Assembly: GCA_017445585.1 (NCBI GenBank)
Contig: JAFSTX010000028.1
Span: forward strand, 1 to 64,000
Source: Lachnospiraceae bacterium
Lineage (GTDB): Bacteria; Bacillota; Clostridia; Lachnospirales; Lachnospiraceae
DNA: 64,000 nt
Direction of reading: 5' to 3'
Shown: piece after piece, positions 43,782 to 53,102 of the stretch
Position numbering within the stretch: the first letter of the stretch is position 1
Layout: every line of letters begins with the position of its first letter
The notes under the pieces: model-generated
The model's input: only the letters and a program-made list of their open reading frames with translations
Databases searched by the model: none
What the model was told of the DNA's origin: nothing
Position numbers and translations under genes: made by a program

Positions 43782-44240
43782 ATGAGAAAAGCACCTGTAA
43801 TAAACTGGTTTGAAGCAGATATCCCCGGGGTCAGATTTGCAGACAGAAAAGCCCCTAAGGAGATTATCCGCGAGGATTATTTTGAGTGCAGGCCGATGCC
43901 TATCTCGACACAGATGGGCGAGTCCGAGATAGTCTGCGGAATACTCGAGGGCTGGCATCATACCCCGATCTTCAGAACCTGGGAGACACATAGATACGCA
44001 GAAACTTTTTATTATTTTGAGGGAACAGCGCTTATGCCTTTTATAGGCTTTAAAGACGGAAAACCGGATCCGGATTTGGCTGTGATAGTAAGGATACCTG
44101 CCGGAATACAGGTAGAGGTACTTGCAGGAGTGGCCCATTACGTAGCAGTGGCTGAAAATGATCATTTTGCCTGCATTGTATACAGCCCGGATCAGCCGAG
44201 CGATAAGTTCACCACCGATGAAGCGGTAAGCGGTATCTGA
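43782..44240 (+). CDS. Cupin-fold protein of the glycyl radical operon
   Basis: A 152-residue single-domain protein resembling AllA/ureidoglycolate-lyase-like cupins: beta-strand-rich, with THRYAETFYYFEGTALMPFIG and a second motif IPAGIQVEVLAGVAHYVAV carrying the likely metal or substrate histidine. AAAGGAG precedes the start. It ends 21 bases before the convergent minus-strand operon, so it closes the three-gene radical operon. A possible job is to act on the radical enzyme's product (isomerase, mutarotase or lyase). This pairing is unusual and is the main functional clue for the operon. Confidence 0.7.
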   Translation: MRKAPVINWFEADIPGVRFADRKAPKEIIREDYFECRPMPISTQMGESEIVCGILEGWHHTPIFRTWETHRYAETFYYFEGTALMPFIGFKDGKPDPDLAVIVRIPAGIQVEVLAGVAHYVAVAENDHFACIVYSPDQPSDKFTTDEAVSGI

Positions 44241-44261
44241 TCGGCGACAGGATAGCCCCTT

Positions 44262-44888
44262 TTATGTTTCTTTGTCGAGTTTGCGAAAAATCCTGACAAG
44301 GATTGCAGAGTTGATTCTGGCGGCAACTGAAAAATAGAAAAAGACCAGGAAAACGGATATCAGGATAAAAACCCTGATGCTGAACAGCAGAATGAGCAGC
44401 GGAATGCTGTTGATCAGGACCATCAGGACCGTCATCGGAAGGTTTCCGGCGGCCAGTGCCAGAGAATTGCGCAGCGCGGCTAACAGACTGTTTTCATACC
44501 GCGCGGATATGGGAAAGATATAGGTCATGATCATAGCGTATATCACGGTAACGGATATCAGGATCCCCCGGAATAATCCGGATTGGATCTGAGGGTTGGC
44601 GTAGAGGAATATGAAATTATAGACAATAACCGCTCCCATAAAAAGCAGCAGCAGCCACAGCTTGATGGATTTTTGAAACTCACTCCGGAAAACTTTGAAA
44701 AAAAGAGCTGAAGCCGATCCCGAACGGGAGTCGGCTTCATTCAATGTAACGGTATAAAGGGCGATGGTCGCAGCTCCTGCGGTTATTACAGGAATGCAGC
44801 ACAGAATATAGCAGATATTCAGGATTATCAGCCCGCCGAATGTTTGTAAAGACTGGATGATTTTTGAATCGTCATTAAAGAGATTCAT
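44262..44888 (-). CDS. YesL-like DUF624 membrane protein
   Basis: The start at 44888 follows AGGAG with a proper spacer and lies inside the end of the LacI gene (14-base overlap). The 208-residue protein begins MNLFNDDSKIIQSLQTFGGL and has about five hydrophobic helices (NICYILCCIPVITAGAATIA, MGAVIVYNFIFLYA and others). DUF624 proteins are regularly encoded with LplB/YtcP-type oligosaccharide importers, as here, and may assist transporter function or assembly; their role is undefined. It is the last gene of the minus-strand operon. Confidence 0.85.
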   Translation of the reverse strand: MNLFNDDSKIIQSLQTFGGLIILNICYILCCIPVITAGAATIALYTVTLNEADSRSGSASALFFKVFRSEFQKSIKLWLLLLFMGAVIVYNFIFLYANPQIQSGLFRGILISVTVIYAMIMTYIFPISARYENSLLAALRNSLALAAGNLPMTVLMVLINSIPLLILLFSIRVFILISVFLVFFYFSVAARINSAILVRIFRKLDKET

Positions 44889-45897
44889 TGCCGCATCTCC
44901 TAATGGACTCTCCTTCGAAATAGCGCGGCGCAAGACGGATTATCCTGTTGTCGGCAGGATGATTATATATTCTGTCAAGCATCAGTTCCGCTGCCTGCAG
45001 GGAAATATCTTCCACAGGCTGTGCTATACATGAGAGAGAAGGCCGGAAAACCTTGTTAATATCATAATTGTCAAAGCAGATCAGAGAGATATCTTCAGGA
45101 ATATTAAGACCGATCTCGTTAAGCGCAATGATCGCCCCAACCGTCATAAAATACGATGTTACAAGGACTGCGGTAGGACGGTTCGCTGCCGTGGAATCCC
45201 ACAGATTCTTGAAAGCCCTGTATCCGCCTTTCATGTCGTAGGTATCCTGGAAAATGCGTTTCTCATCGACAGGAAGATCATAATCCTGAAGCACCCTCAG
45301 ATACCCGCTGAGTCTTTCCCTGGCAGAAAAGCTGTCTGAATACCCCGTAATAATCGCTATGCTCAAATGACCGCGGACAAGAAGCTGTTCGGTTGCCTGA
45401 TAGGCGGCCGAAAGATTATCCGTAAAAACGGAATCCGCTTTTAATCCCGGGATATAATTATCGATGATCACAAGATTCTCGAATGTTTCACTTATCCGTG
45501 AGGCCTGCTCCGGAGAGATCTTGCTGGAGAGTATAAAGAGTCCGTCTATGTTTTTGCCGGCCAGAAAATCCATGGCGGTATTCATTTTTTCCGAAGATAT
45601 GTCGCCTATCTCGTACACGAGACAGCCGTAACCTTTTGACTGGAGAGAATTAGTCATACAGGATATTATACTTGTATAGAAGTTATTGGTTATATTGTCC
45701 ACAAGAATGCCGAGAGTCATTGAACATGAGTTCCGAAGCCCTCTGGCAAGCGAATTGGGACGGTATCCCAGATCGTTGATTGCCGAAGATATACGTTCTG
45801 CGGTTTTCGGTCTGACGCTGCCGCCATTAAGATATTTTGAAACCGTAACTACGGATATCCCGCTTCTTTCAGCTACGTCTTTAATAGTTACACCCAT
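44875..45897 (-). CDS. LacI-family transcriptional regulator of the glycan locus
   Basis: A 340-residue protein with a LacI DNA-binding head (TIKDVAERSGISVVTVSKYL, then YRPNSLARGLR) and a periplasmic-binding-protein-like effector domain (TLGILVDNITNNFY, GLFILSSK, SLICFDNYD). GGAGGG lies eight bases before the ATG. It is in the same operon as the binding protein and importer, but a strong hairpin (45928-45958) separates it from the binding-protein gene, which would lower its expression. It is the obvious candidate to bind the palindromes at 40782, 52885 and 53049. Confidence 0.9.
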   Translation of the reverse strand: MGVTIKDVAERSGISVVTVSKYLNGGSVRPKTAERISSAINDLGYRPNSLARGLRNSCSMTLGILVDNITNNFYTSIISCMTNSLQSKGYGCLVYEIGDISSEKMNTAMDFLAGKNIDGLFILSSKISPEQASRISETFENLVIIDNYIPGLKADSVFTDNLSAAYQATEQLLVRGHLSIAIITGYSDSFSARERLSGYLRVLQDYDLPVDEKRIFQDTYDMKGGYRAFKNLWDSTAANRPTAVLVTSYFMTVGAIIALNEIGLNIPEDISLICFDNYDINKVFRPSLSCIAQPVEDISLQAAELMLDRIYNHPADNRIIRLAPRYFEGESIRRCGNESL

Positions 45898-45927
45898 GCA
45901 TCTAACCCTCCGATTTTCTAATTATAA

Positions 45928-45966
45928 TCCGGCGGATTGATAAAAGCAATCCGCCGGACACTGCAG
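45928..45966 (-). terminator. Intra-operon hairpin/attenuator between the binding protein and LacI genes
   Basis: TCCGGCGGATTG and CAATCCGCCGGA form a 12-base perfect stem with a 7-base loop on the minus transcript, followed by TTATAATT. It probably terminates most transcripts after the binding-protein gene and sets a lower level of LacI and DUF624. Confidence 0.7.
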
Positions 45967-46007
45967 ATGTGAAAATATAATATGCAGATGCGTATATCGA
46001 AGGTAAG

Positions 46008-47774
46008 TTATTTGGCCGGATTCGGTTCGCCCCATTCTCCGCGGCCGAAACGGGCGACATTGCTTCTGTACTGCTCGGTCCAGAATGCCTCAAGCTGATC
46101 GAAGTTGTACACACCCTTTATTTCCTCCTGCATGGCTCTGACTATCTGCCTGCATTCTTCTTCGGAGGAAGCTGTTATTGCCCTGGCCTGCTCGGTCCAG
46201 CCGATCTGGTTGGCATATGTGAATGCTATTCCGGCGTCCGTGGTCGTATTTACCGACATCCCGAAGAGTTCATTGGTTCCGTCATATGAGTAAGGATAAG
46301 TATTCGGGATATCAAACTGTTCACGAAGAGGATATGTCCTCAGTCCTTCTTTGACACTTCCGTAGTAGAAGAAATAAAAATCGTTTACACCCTGATCCAG
46401 ATTCCATTCGGACCATGAACCGCCCTGCATTGCCTCGTATACGGCGTCACTCTGATAGAATACGCCGTCCTTTACGATATAATGCTCTCCGGGATTGCCT
46501 TTGTACATCTGAAGACTGCCGGCAGGAGAAGCACCATAACGCATCAGGCGAAGGGCGGCAGCAGGATCGGAGCATTTTTTGGTAATAAATGCGATAGAAG
46601 AACCGGTCATGCGGCTGCTTCCGCGATAGGAGAACGAGCTTCCGCAGTTATTCATGGGTTCAATCGCCACAAAAACACTGTCGGGATCATTCTGGCGAAG
46701 GATCATATTGGCTTCATCGAGAGCATGATAGACCCATGGCATCATAAATACGTTCGATGCGGCGCCTTCGGTGGACTGCTGCGCGTTTTTCACGAAAAAC
46801 TCGGGGTCAAGCAATCCTTCGCGGAAGAGCCGGTTCATGTATACCGCGAATTCCTCGTAGTTTGGGTCAAGGAAGCGAAGCGTTACGGAATCATCGTCAA
46901 AGTTAATGCTTATATCCTGCTTGAGTCCGAATGAGTACCCGATGGTAAGCAGAGTGCCGTCCCCTCCGTTGCCGTAGCCTCCGAGCGGGATAGAGTTTTT
47001 TCCGTCAAGGGTTGGGTATTTTTCTTTGAACAGCTTCAGTGTGTTATAGAGGTCTTCCGGAGTGGCGATACTTGGCTCTCCGAGAGCCTCCCAGATGTCA
47101 TGGCGGACCATATATCCCTGATTGCCCAGATTGCCGTTTATGGTACCGTTTTCATATTTCCACTCCGGAGCGATATCGCTAACCATGCCCCAGACAGTAT
47201 CATCTGAGGCGACTTTTCCGGCCTCGACCATGGCAGGCGGAAGAGAGGAGATAAAATCGGGATCATACTTTTCTGCCAGTTCCGTCAGGCTGTACACATA
47301 TCCGCCCTGTATGAGCTCGTTGACGATAGGAGTTGCACCGTCAAGTGTTATGATATCCGGCCAGTTGCCTGTAGTCATCATCAGATATAACGCTTCGGTC
47401 GCGTCGGAGAGAGCGACATCACAGGTGACATCGACTCCGGTAATCTCCTTGACAGTCTTCAGCGCCTTATAATTTGAAAACGAACGGTTGCAGGTCTTCC
47501 ATGCAAACGGTGTCCACAGGGAGAGGGTTGTATCATATCCGAGATACCATTTTTCATGTTCATCGGCAATATACTTCGCGAGATCGAAAGATTCGTCGAC
47601 GTTTTTGGTAATATCCCAGTCTGTGCTGACTTCCTGTACGGCTCTGTAGGACGTATCGGCCGATTCGGTGCCTGCTGCAGTCTGATCCTGGTCTGATCCG
47701 CCGCATGCGGCAAGCCCCGCGATCAGCGCAGATGACATGAGAATGATAATGCTTTTTCTAAATACTGCTTTCAT
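46008..47774 (-). CDS. Oligosaccharide-binding lipoprotein of an ABC importer
   Basis: A 588-residue extracellular solute-binding protein (family 1, LipO/YtcQ-like). It has a lipoprotein signal with lipobox LAAC (Cys near residue 24), then a Gly/Ser/Asp linker. Domain signs include GTNELFGMSVNTTTDAGIA near the C-terminus and a large two-lobe fold. It captures the imported oligosaccharide for the two permeases encoded upstream in the operon. The ATPase is not encoded here, as is usual for this importer type, which shares a multi-sugar ATPase encoded elsewhere. Confidence 0.9.
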   Translation of the reverse strand: MKAVFRKSIIILMSSALIAGLAACGGSDQDQTAAGTESADTSYRAVQEVSTDWDITKNVDESFDLAKYIADEHEKWYLGYDTTLSLWTPFAWKTCNRSFSNYKALKTVKEITGVDVTCDVALSDATEALYLMMTTGNWPDIITLDGATPIVNELIQGGYVYSLTELAEKYDPDFISSLPPAMVEAGKVASDDTVWGMVSDIAPEWKYENGTINGNLGNQGYMVRHDIWEALGEPSIATPEDLYNTLKLFKEKYPTLDGKNSIPLGGYGNGGDGTLLTIGYSFGLKQDISINFDDDSVTLRFLDPNYEEFAVYMNRLFREGLLDPEFFVKNAQQSTEGAASNVFMMPWVYHALDEANMILRQNDPDSVFVAIEPMNNCGSSFSYRGSSRMTGSSIAFITKKCSDPAAALRLMRYGASPAGSLQMYKGNPGEHYIVKDGVFYQSDAVYEAMQGGSWSEWNLDQGVNDFYFFYYGSVKEGLRTYPLREQFDIPNTYPYSYDGTNELFGMSVNTTTDAGIAFTYANQIGWTEQARAITASSEEECRQIVRAMQEEIKGVYNFDQLEAFWTEQYRSNVARFGRGEWGEPNPAK

Positions 47775-47792
47775 TTTTGGCTTCCTCCGTGA

Positions 47793-48677
47793 TTATTCTT
47801 TGATTGCTCCGATCATCATTCCTTTGACGAAATATTTCTGGAAGAAAGGATAAATCAATATGATGGGACCTATGGCCACGATAATTGTCGCAAGCTGGAC
47901 CGAATAGGGAGATATGGATCCTGCTGTTATGTTCGGATTCTGTGCTACGGCGTCGGACATGCTTGTCGCACTTGCTATGACACGCTGCAAAAGGAGCTGA
48001 ACCGGCCAGAGATCCGGATTGTCGACATACAGATATGCATCAAACCATGCGTTCCACTGGCCCACTGCGGTAGCGAGACCTATGGTCGCCAGAACTGCTT
48101 TCGCATTTGGCAGGACGATCCTGAAGAATATGACCAGATCGTTGGCTCCGTCGATCTTTGCCGATTCCTCAAGCGACTGCGGCATCGCATTGAAGAAGGA
48201 TTTGATAATGATCATATCATATACGCTGTACAGACCGGGAACGACATAGACCAGAAAACTGTTTCCCAGCCCGAGACGGAAGATGTTGAGTACTCCGGGG
48301 ATCATTCCGCCGCTGAAGAACATGGTTATGATACACAGATTAAAATAGGTTTTACGAAACATCAGATGTTTCTTGGAAAGGCCGTATGCCAGTGCGCTGG
48401 TAAACAGCAAATGTCCGATGGTTCCGATCACCGTCCTTGCTATGGTGATAAAATATGCCTGAAAGATGCTGTTGTCCTTGAATACCGCTCTGTAATTGTT
48501 CAGAGTGAATTCCCTGGGCCAAAGTATGATACCGCCGCGCATTGTATCGGTCGCCGAGTTGAAGGACATGGCAATAACCGTCCAGAATGGATAGATAAAC
48601 AATACCGCCAGCAGGCCGAGGAAGATATAGAGGAATACGTCAAAGATTTTTTCTCCGGTTGTATGCTTGAATTTCAT
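47793..48677 (-). CDS. ABC importer permease, YtcP/LplC-type
   Basis: The start at 48677 follows GGGAGGATC; an in-frame ATG at 48845 would run into the preceding permease gene. The 294-residue protein has six membrane helices and the binding-protein-dependent permease EAA loop SLEESAKIDGANDLVIFFRIVLP. The carbohydrate-importer-type C-terminus FFQKYFVKGMMIGAIKE is conserved in this subfamily. It pairs with the permease at 48694. Confidence 0.92.
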   Translation of the reverse strand: MKFKHTTGEKIFDVFLYIFLGLLAVLFIYPFWTVIAMSFNSATDTMRGGIILWPREFTLNNYRAVFKDNSIFQAYFITIARTVIGTIGHLLFTSALAYGLSKKHLMFRKTYFNLCIITMFFSGGMIPGVLNIFRLGLGNSFLVYVVPGLYSVYDMIIIKSFFNAMPQSLEESAKIDGANDLVIFFRIVLPNAKAVLATIGLATAVGQWNAWFDAYLYVDNPDLWPVQLLLQRVIASATSMSDAVAQNPNITAGSISPYSVQLATIIVAIGPIILIYPFFQKYFVKGMMIGAIKE

Positions 48678-48693
48678 CTTGTGATCCTCCCCG

Positions 48694-49632
48694 TCAGAAA
48701 AGCCCTCGTTCGCCGTGAGAGACCCATCTTGAAAGTCTGTCCGCGGCATACAGCAGGAAGAAAGAGACGATGGACCGTGCAAGATTGACGGCCGTCGCAT
48801 ATGAGTATCGTCCTGTTTGAAGCCCCATATTATAGACGTAGACATCTATGGTCCTTGCGACACTTACGTTGTTTGCATTTTGCAGCAGAAGATGCTGATC
48901 AAAATTGCTGCCCAGGATCCCGCTTACTGCGAGAATGAGCATGATAGTAACTGTCGGCATAATTGAGGGAAGAGTGATATGAAGACAGCGCTGAAGCCTG
49001 CTGGCCCCGTCTATGTATGCCGCTTCATACATATCCTGCGGAACGTTGCTTATGGCAGCCAGATAGAGGATAGAACTCCACCCCACGCCTTTCCACAGAT
49101 CGGATAATACCGCGATCGGGATAAAGGCGTCTACCCGTGCAAGAAAAGCAATATGTTCGTCGAGAATGCCCAGTTCTTCCAGCACTGTATTAAGCGGGCC
49201 GTTAATGTTGAGCAGGGCATAGAGAAGTCCCCACATGACTACCCATGAAATGAAATACGGCAGATATGAAACCGACTGAACCAGCTTCTTGAAACGGGTA
49301 CTGGTAACTTCATTAAGCAGCAGCGCAAATATGATAGGAGCGGGGAAGGTGACTATAAGCTTGATGAAGCTGATCCTCAGCGTATTCCACACTGCCTGGA
49401 TCGCGTATTTGTCGTTGAAAAAAGCGATAAAATGCTTAAAGCCTACGAATGATCCTCCCCAGAACGGATTTCCGGGAGTGTAGTCCTGAAATGCGATTAT
49501 TATTCCGTACATGGGAATATAGCAGAAGATCACGAGCCATATTATCCCGGGTATGACCATTATTTGAAGCCATCGCTGATTCAGCAGTTTTTTCAGAAAA
49601 AGTTTTGTTTTGCTTTTACTGTGGTCAGTCAA
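48694..49632 (-). CDS. ABC importer permease, LplB-type, TTG start
   Basis: A 312-residue six-helix permease with the EAA loop DMYEAAYIDGASRLQRCLHITLP and PMYGIIIAFQDYTPGNPFWGG (split motif), typical of LplB-like proteins. The start is TTG at 49632 with AAAGGAG seven bases upstream, overlapping the last eight bases of the GH2 gene, so translation is coupled. Together with the permease at 47793 it forms the channel for oligosaccharides before intracellular cleavage by the GH2 enzyme. Confidence 0.92.
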   Translation of the reverse strand: MTDHSKSKTKLFLKKLLNQRWLQIMVIPGIIWLVIFCYIPMYGIIIAFQDYTPGNPFWGGSFVGFKHFIAFFNDKYAIQAVWNTLRISFIKLIVTFPAPIIFALLLNEVTSTRFKKLVQSVSYLPYFISWVVMWGLLYALLNINGPLNTVLEELGILDEHIAFLARVDAFIPIAVLSDLWKGVGWSSILYLAAISNVPQDMYEAAYIDGASRLQRCLHITLPSIMPTVTIMLILAVSGILGSNFDQHLLLQNANNVSVARTIDVYVYNMGLQTGRYSYATAVNLARSIVSFFLLYAADRLSRWVSHGERGLF

Positions 49633-52600
49633 CTTCAGACTCCTTTCTTATATTGACGGCTTTCGCATTCCAGGCACTTATCTCGAATGATGAAGGCAGC
49701 TCCTCAAATGATAAAACTCTGATCTCGAATTCTTCTCCGGGTTCGATCCACAAGCAATTGTCGCTGTAGCGAAGCAGATGATCCATCCCCGGAGAATGGA
49801 TGTATGCCTGAAAAGCCGGCAGCAGACCGGTGTTCTTGATATGGACGGTGATTTCGTTCCCGGAAATATCAAAACTTCCTTCAAGTGTCGTCGCAGCTTT
49901 CCTGACATCGGAAATCCAGGGGCCTTCGGACAGATATGGCATGACGGAACATTTCTTTCCCACCCGCGGGCAGTGATGGCTCCGCGAGAGCAGATTGCCT
50001 TTGCTGTCGGTTAGCTCTGTGCACAGGAACAGGACCTGATCCTTCATGTCGGAAGGAATGTCATAGCAGAACCATCCTGCGTTTCTGGTATCGTCGGGCC
50101 TTATACTGACGGTTTTGCTCATCGATGCGATCAGTTTAAGCTCCGAGTCGTATAATCTCGCATTTATCACCGCGTTTTCCAGACCCGTCAATTCCTCATT
50201 TGAAACGGAAAGCATGATGCGAAGAGTATCTCCGGGCTCGTTGAACAGCTCTTCAAACACGGCGGTTATGCTGATCCGGTCAAATGCTCTTTTCTGGTAG
50301 TAATATGACCGCTTGGGCATGAGATAATAATCTACGTATGACCAGCTCATGCTGTCCGGGAAGATCACGTTAAAGACCCAGCTGAGAGCTGCGGTACAGC
50401 GGGGCCAGCGCGAGCGCCAGGTTCCGATGCCGAACTGGGTGAGGAGCCCCTGCGTGGTCTGAAGGTATTCTACAAACTCTTCCATACTGTGCGGGATACC
50501 GGCGTCGGACATCGGAGGAAACATTATAGAGGTAATTCCGGACAGGTGTGCGTCAAGGATGCTGAAGCTGCTTTCCCTGCGCGCGACATCCTCTCTTCCC
50601 CACGAAGTATAATCATATCTGAAGATATCCTCGGGCATATCTGGAGGAAATGCATCGAGTTCATCCTCGGGTATCAGCCTTTTAAGCGTATCCATGCATG
50701 GCGGGGATGCCTGGGAGTATTCGGTAATAGCGGTCGACATGTCCCGGTAGAAAACGGTATAGGGACTTCCGCCCATCCAGTTTGCAAGATAGGAGTGGTT
50801 GTCTCCGCCGTACGGAGAGGCTCGGTGAAAAGGCCTGGACGGATCCAGCTCGCCGATCATGGCTTCTATTTCATCGATTATGTCCCTGTTCTGAGGCAGA
50901 TCCGGATCAAATTCATTGCCCCCGCAGTATATCGCAAGAGAGGGATGATTGCGGAGCCTCAAAATGCTCCGGCGTATGGTCTCCCGCCAGACGTCGATGC
51001 TGCTTCCGTCATATATTCCGTTGGCAAAGAGAGTCTCCTGCCATACGCAGATCCCCATTTCGTCGCACAAATCGTAAAAGTCGTCTGTTTCGAAGAGACC
51101 GGCTCCCCAAAGACGCAGCATGTTGATGCTGCTGTCGACCGCCCTTGTAAGCAGTCTGCGGTAGCGCTCCCTGTCCAGACGGAGAAGCTGGTCTGTTGGC
51201 ATCCAGTTGGAGCCTTTTGCGAAAAACGCTCTGCCGTTTACGGTAAAGCACCAGTTATAGAGGCCCAGAGAATTGTTTTTGACCGAGTCCTCATCCGACG
51301 GAGGCATCGGTGCAGTCTTCAGAGTCCGGATACCGGTCCTCAGGTGAAGCTCGTCATGCGCAGTCGGCTCGTGCTGCTTTTGATGCTCATATAAGTCTAC
51401 TGATATATCAACGTCATACAGATTCTGATCACCCATTCCGGCCGGCCACCAGAGCCTGGCATTGGGTATCTCTGCAGAACAGGTTACTCTGATCGATCCC
51501 TGGCAGAAGCCCGGAGCAAATGTCGCGACGATATCCCCGTCTTCCGGAGCAGGTGAATGCATTATAAACCTGCCCTGGACATCAAAAGGCCACAGGGCCA
51601 TAGTGCTGACCGTGACGCTCAGATCTACGAGAGCGGTGCCGTCGGGGCTGATCCTGCGTGTGACTACCTGCGGATCGGAGAGAAATATCTTATCATCCGC
51701 GATCAGCTCAACGCCCCTCCAGATCCCGGAGGTTATTATATCCATGTTGAAATGCCAGCGATGGAGGATATAGGGTCTTACATTATTATGAGGAGGATTC
51801 GGGCAGGGTAGAATACACACGGTGAGTTCGTTCTCATTGCCCGAGTCAACGATATCCGTGATATCAAGCTCCGGGCCGCCGAACATACCCTCGTGGAAGC
51901 ACAGCCTCATCCCGTTCAGCCAGAAAACGGCACAGTAGTCGACACCGTGGAAGAGAAGACGAAGCCGCTTCCCTTCGAATGCCTTCGGGACGGTAAAACG
52001 CTTCCTGTATATCCAGAGCATGTCGCAGACCCAGTGGCATTTCGGACCGTTGAACGGGATATACGGATCTTCTATTATTCCCGCTTCCAGAAGAGAAGTG
52101 TGGACGGTTCCCGGAACAACAGCATCGATCCATTTTTCCGGATGAAGATCCTCCAGCTGTATATCCGCGGACCGTGACAGCGTATCTTCGGTGAAGCAGT
52201 CCGAAAACAGTTCTTCGTCACTGTCTTTTCCGTAAATCGAAACGGAACCGATGCGGACCTCGCCGGCCATGATCGCAAATGCGGTGTAATCGCCGCAGTA
52301 TTCACTGATCTCAAACGCAGCGATCTCCTCATCGTCCAGAAGGATGGTCATCATACTCCCGCTGCGGTGGTATGTAAGGCTGTATTCACGATCCTTTTCC
52401 AGGACCGGACCGCTCTCGCCGATCACCTGATGATCGAAAAGCTCTGAATAAACATAGTAGACATTAGGTTTTGCACCGGTCCTCAGAACCAGGTAATAAC
52501 CGGAAAGCCTTGTGATGCAATAGCATAATATGGGGCGGAAATCGCAGTCATCGCTGCCGAGTGTGAAACGTACGGATACGGTCTGGTCTCCCGGAACGCT

Positions 52601-52765
52601 GTAATTGGCATATATCAGACCGCGGGTATAGGAAGTCGGTCTGCCGATCAGCTTTCCGCCGCTGATCTGCCATGAGTTGAAACCTACGATCCAGCGGTTC
52701 AGATTATCATTCTTTTGCCAACCCAGCATCCAGTCGTCATTCAGACTGATCCTATCATGTGACAT
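49625..52765 (-). CDS. GH2 beta-mannosidase-like enzyme with extra N-terminal jelly-roll
   Basis: A 1046-residue protein without a signal peptide. Residues about 1-185 form a beta-rich concanavalin-like extra domain. About 190-350 is the GH2 sugar-binding domain (AVVPGTVHTSLLEAGII, CHWVCDMLWIYRKRF), then an immunoglobulin-like domain, and a catalytic barrel with NWMPTDQLL, MLRLWGAG, WQETLFA and the acid/base Glu618 in CGGNEFDPD. The likely nucleophile is Glu682 in TAITEYSQASPP. Length and motifs are closest to beta-mannosidase (GH2), but specificity is unproven. First gene of the importer operon, with a 135-base leader. Confidence 0.82.
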   Translation of the reverse strand: MSHDRISLNDDWMLGWQKNDNLNRWIVGFNSWQISGGKLIGRPTSYTRGLIYANYSVPGDQTVSVRFTLGSDDCDFRPILCYCITRLSGYYLVLRTGAKPNVYYVYSELFDHQVIGESGPVLEKDREYSLTYHRSGSMMTILLDDEEIAAFEISEYCGDYTAFAIMAGEVRIGSVSIYGKDSDEELFSDCFTEDTLSRSADIQLEDLHPEKWIDAVVPGTVHTSLLEAGIIEDPYIPFNGPKCHWVCDMLWIYRKRFTVPKAFEGKRLRLLFHGVDYCAVFWLNGMRLCFHEGMFGGPELDITDIVDSGNENELTVCILPCPNPPHNNVRPYILHRWHFNMDIITSGIWRGVELIADDKIFLSDPQVVTRRISPDGTALVDLSVTVSTMALWPFDVQGRFIMHSPAPEDGDIVATFAPGFCQGSIRVTCSAEIPNARLWWPAGMGDQNLYDVDISVDLYEHQKQHEPTAHDELHLRTGIRTLKTAPMPPSDEDSVKNNSLGLYNWCFTVNGRAFFAKGSNWMPTDQLLRLDRERYRRLLTRAVDSSINMLRLWGAGLFETDDFYDLCDEMGICVWQETLFANGIYDGSSIDVWRETIRRSILRLRNHPSLAIYCGGNEFDPDLPQNRDIIDEIEAMIGELDPSRPFHRASPYGGDNHSYLANWMGGSPYTVFYRDMSTAITEYSQASPPCMDTLKRLIPEDELDAFPPDMPEDIFRYDYTSWGREDVARRESSFSILDAHLSGITSIMFPPMSDAGIPHSMEEFVEYLQTTQGLLTQFGIGTWRSRWPRCTAALSWVFNVIFPDSMSWSYVDYYLMPKRSYYYQKRAFDRISITAVFEELFNEPGDTLRIMLSVSNEELTGLENAVINARLYDSELKLIASMSKTVSIRPDDTRNAGWFCYDIPSDMKDQVLFLCTELTDSKGNLLSRSHHCPRVGKKCSVMPYLSEGPWISDVRKAATTLEGSFDISGNEITVHIKNTGLLPAFQAYIHSPGMDHLLRYSDNCLWIEPGEEFEIRVLSFEELPSSFEISAWNAKAVNIRKESEVD

Positions 52766-52884
52766 AATCGCTTCTCCCCGCCCCTACACGGGCCAATGTG
52801 ATGAATGACCTTGACCGGGTACAAAACCATTGTACTGATATATATTACAGGAAGCTTCATCCGGTCTTGCAGACACTCAAAAAG

Positions 52885-52935
52885 TTATAACGTTTCAATT
52901 TTTTTAATTATAAGACCACTATATGCAAATGTCAA
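52885..52935 (-). promoter_or_regulatory. Promoter and operator of the GH2/importer operon
   Basis: On the minus strand TTGACA (52935-52930), 17 bases, TATAAT (52912-52907) is a consensus promoter. The LacI-type palindrome variant TTATAACGTTTCAA (52885-52898) lies over the likely start site, a classical repression position. It differs from the sites at 40782 and 53049 at two positions. Confidence 0.8.
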
Positions 52936-53048
52936 GCACACCACACCTTTTATCGGGCTTTTTAAGCATATTTCAGAAGTCGGATGAAAAAAGAAACAAA
53001 AGAAAGGTAATGATGTTTGGACGGATTATACCTGAAAAGTAATAATTT

Positions 53049-53102
53049 GAATTTAAAACGTTTTAAATTCCTATTGACATTGTTGATTTCTCATTTTATA
53101 TT
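53049..53102 (+). promoter_or_regulatory. Promoter and perfect 22-base palindromic operator of the GH5 operon
   Basis: A perfect 22-base palindrome (53049-53070, core TTTAAAACGTTTTAAA) sits upstream of TTGACA (53074-53079), 17 bases, TATATT (53097-53102). The core, the spacing to the -35 (one base shorter) and the -10 sequence repeat the arrangement at 40782-40832. Confidence 0.85.
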
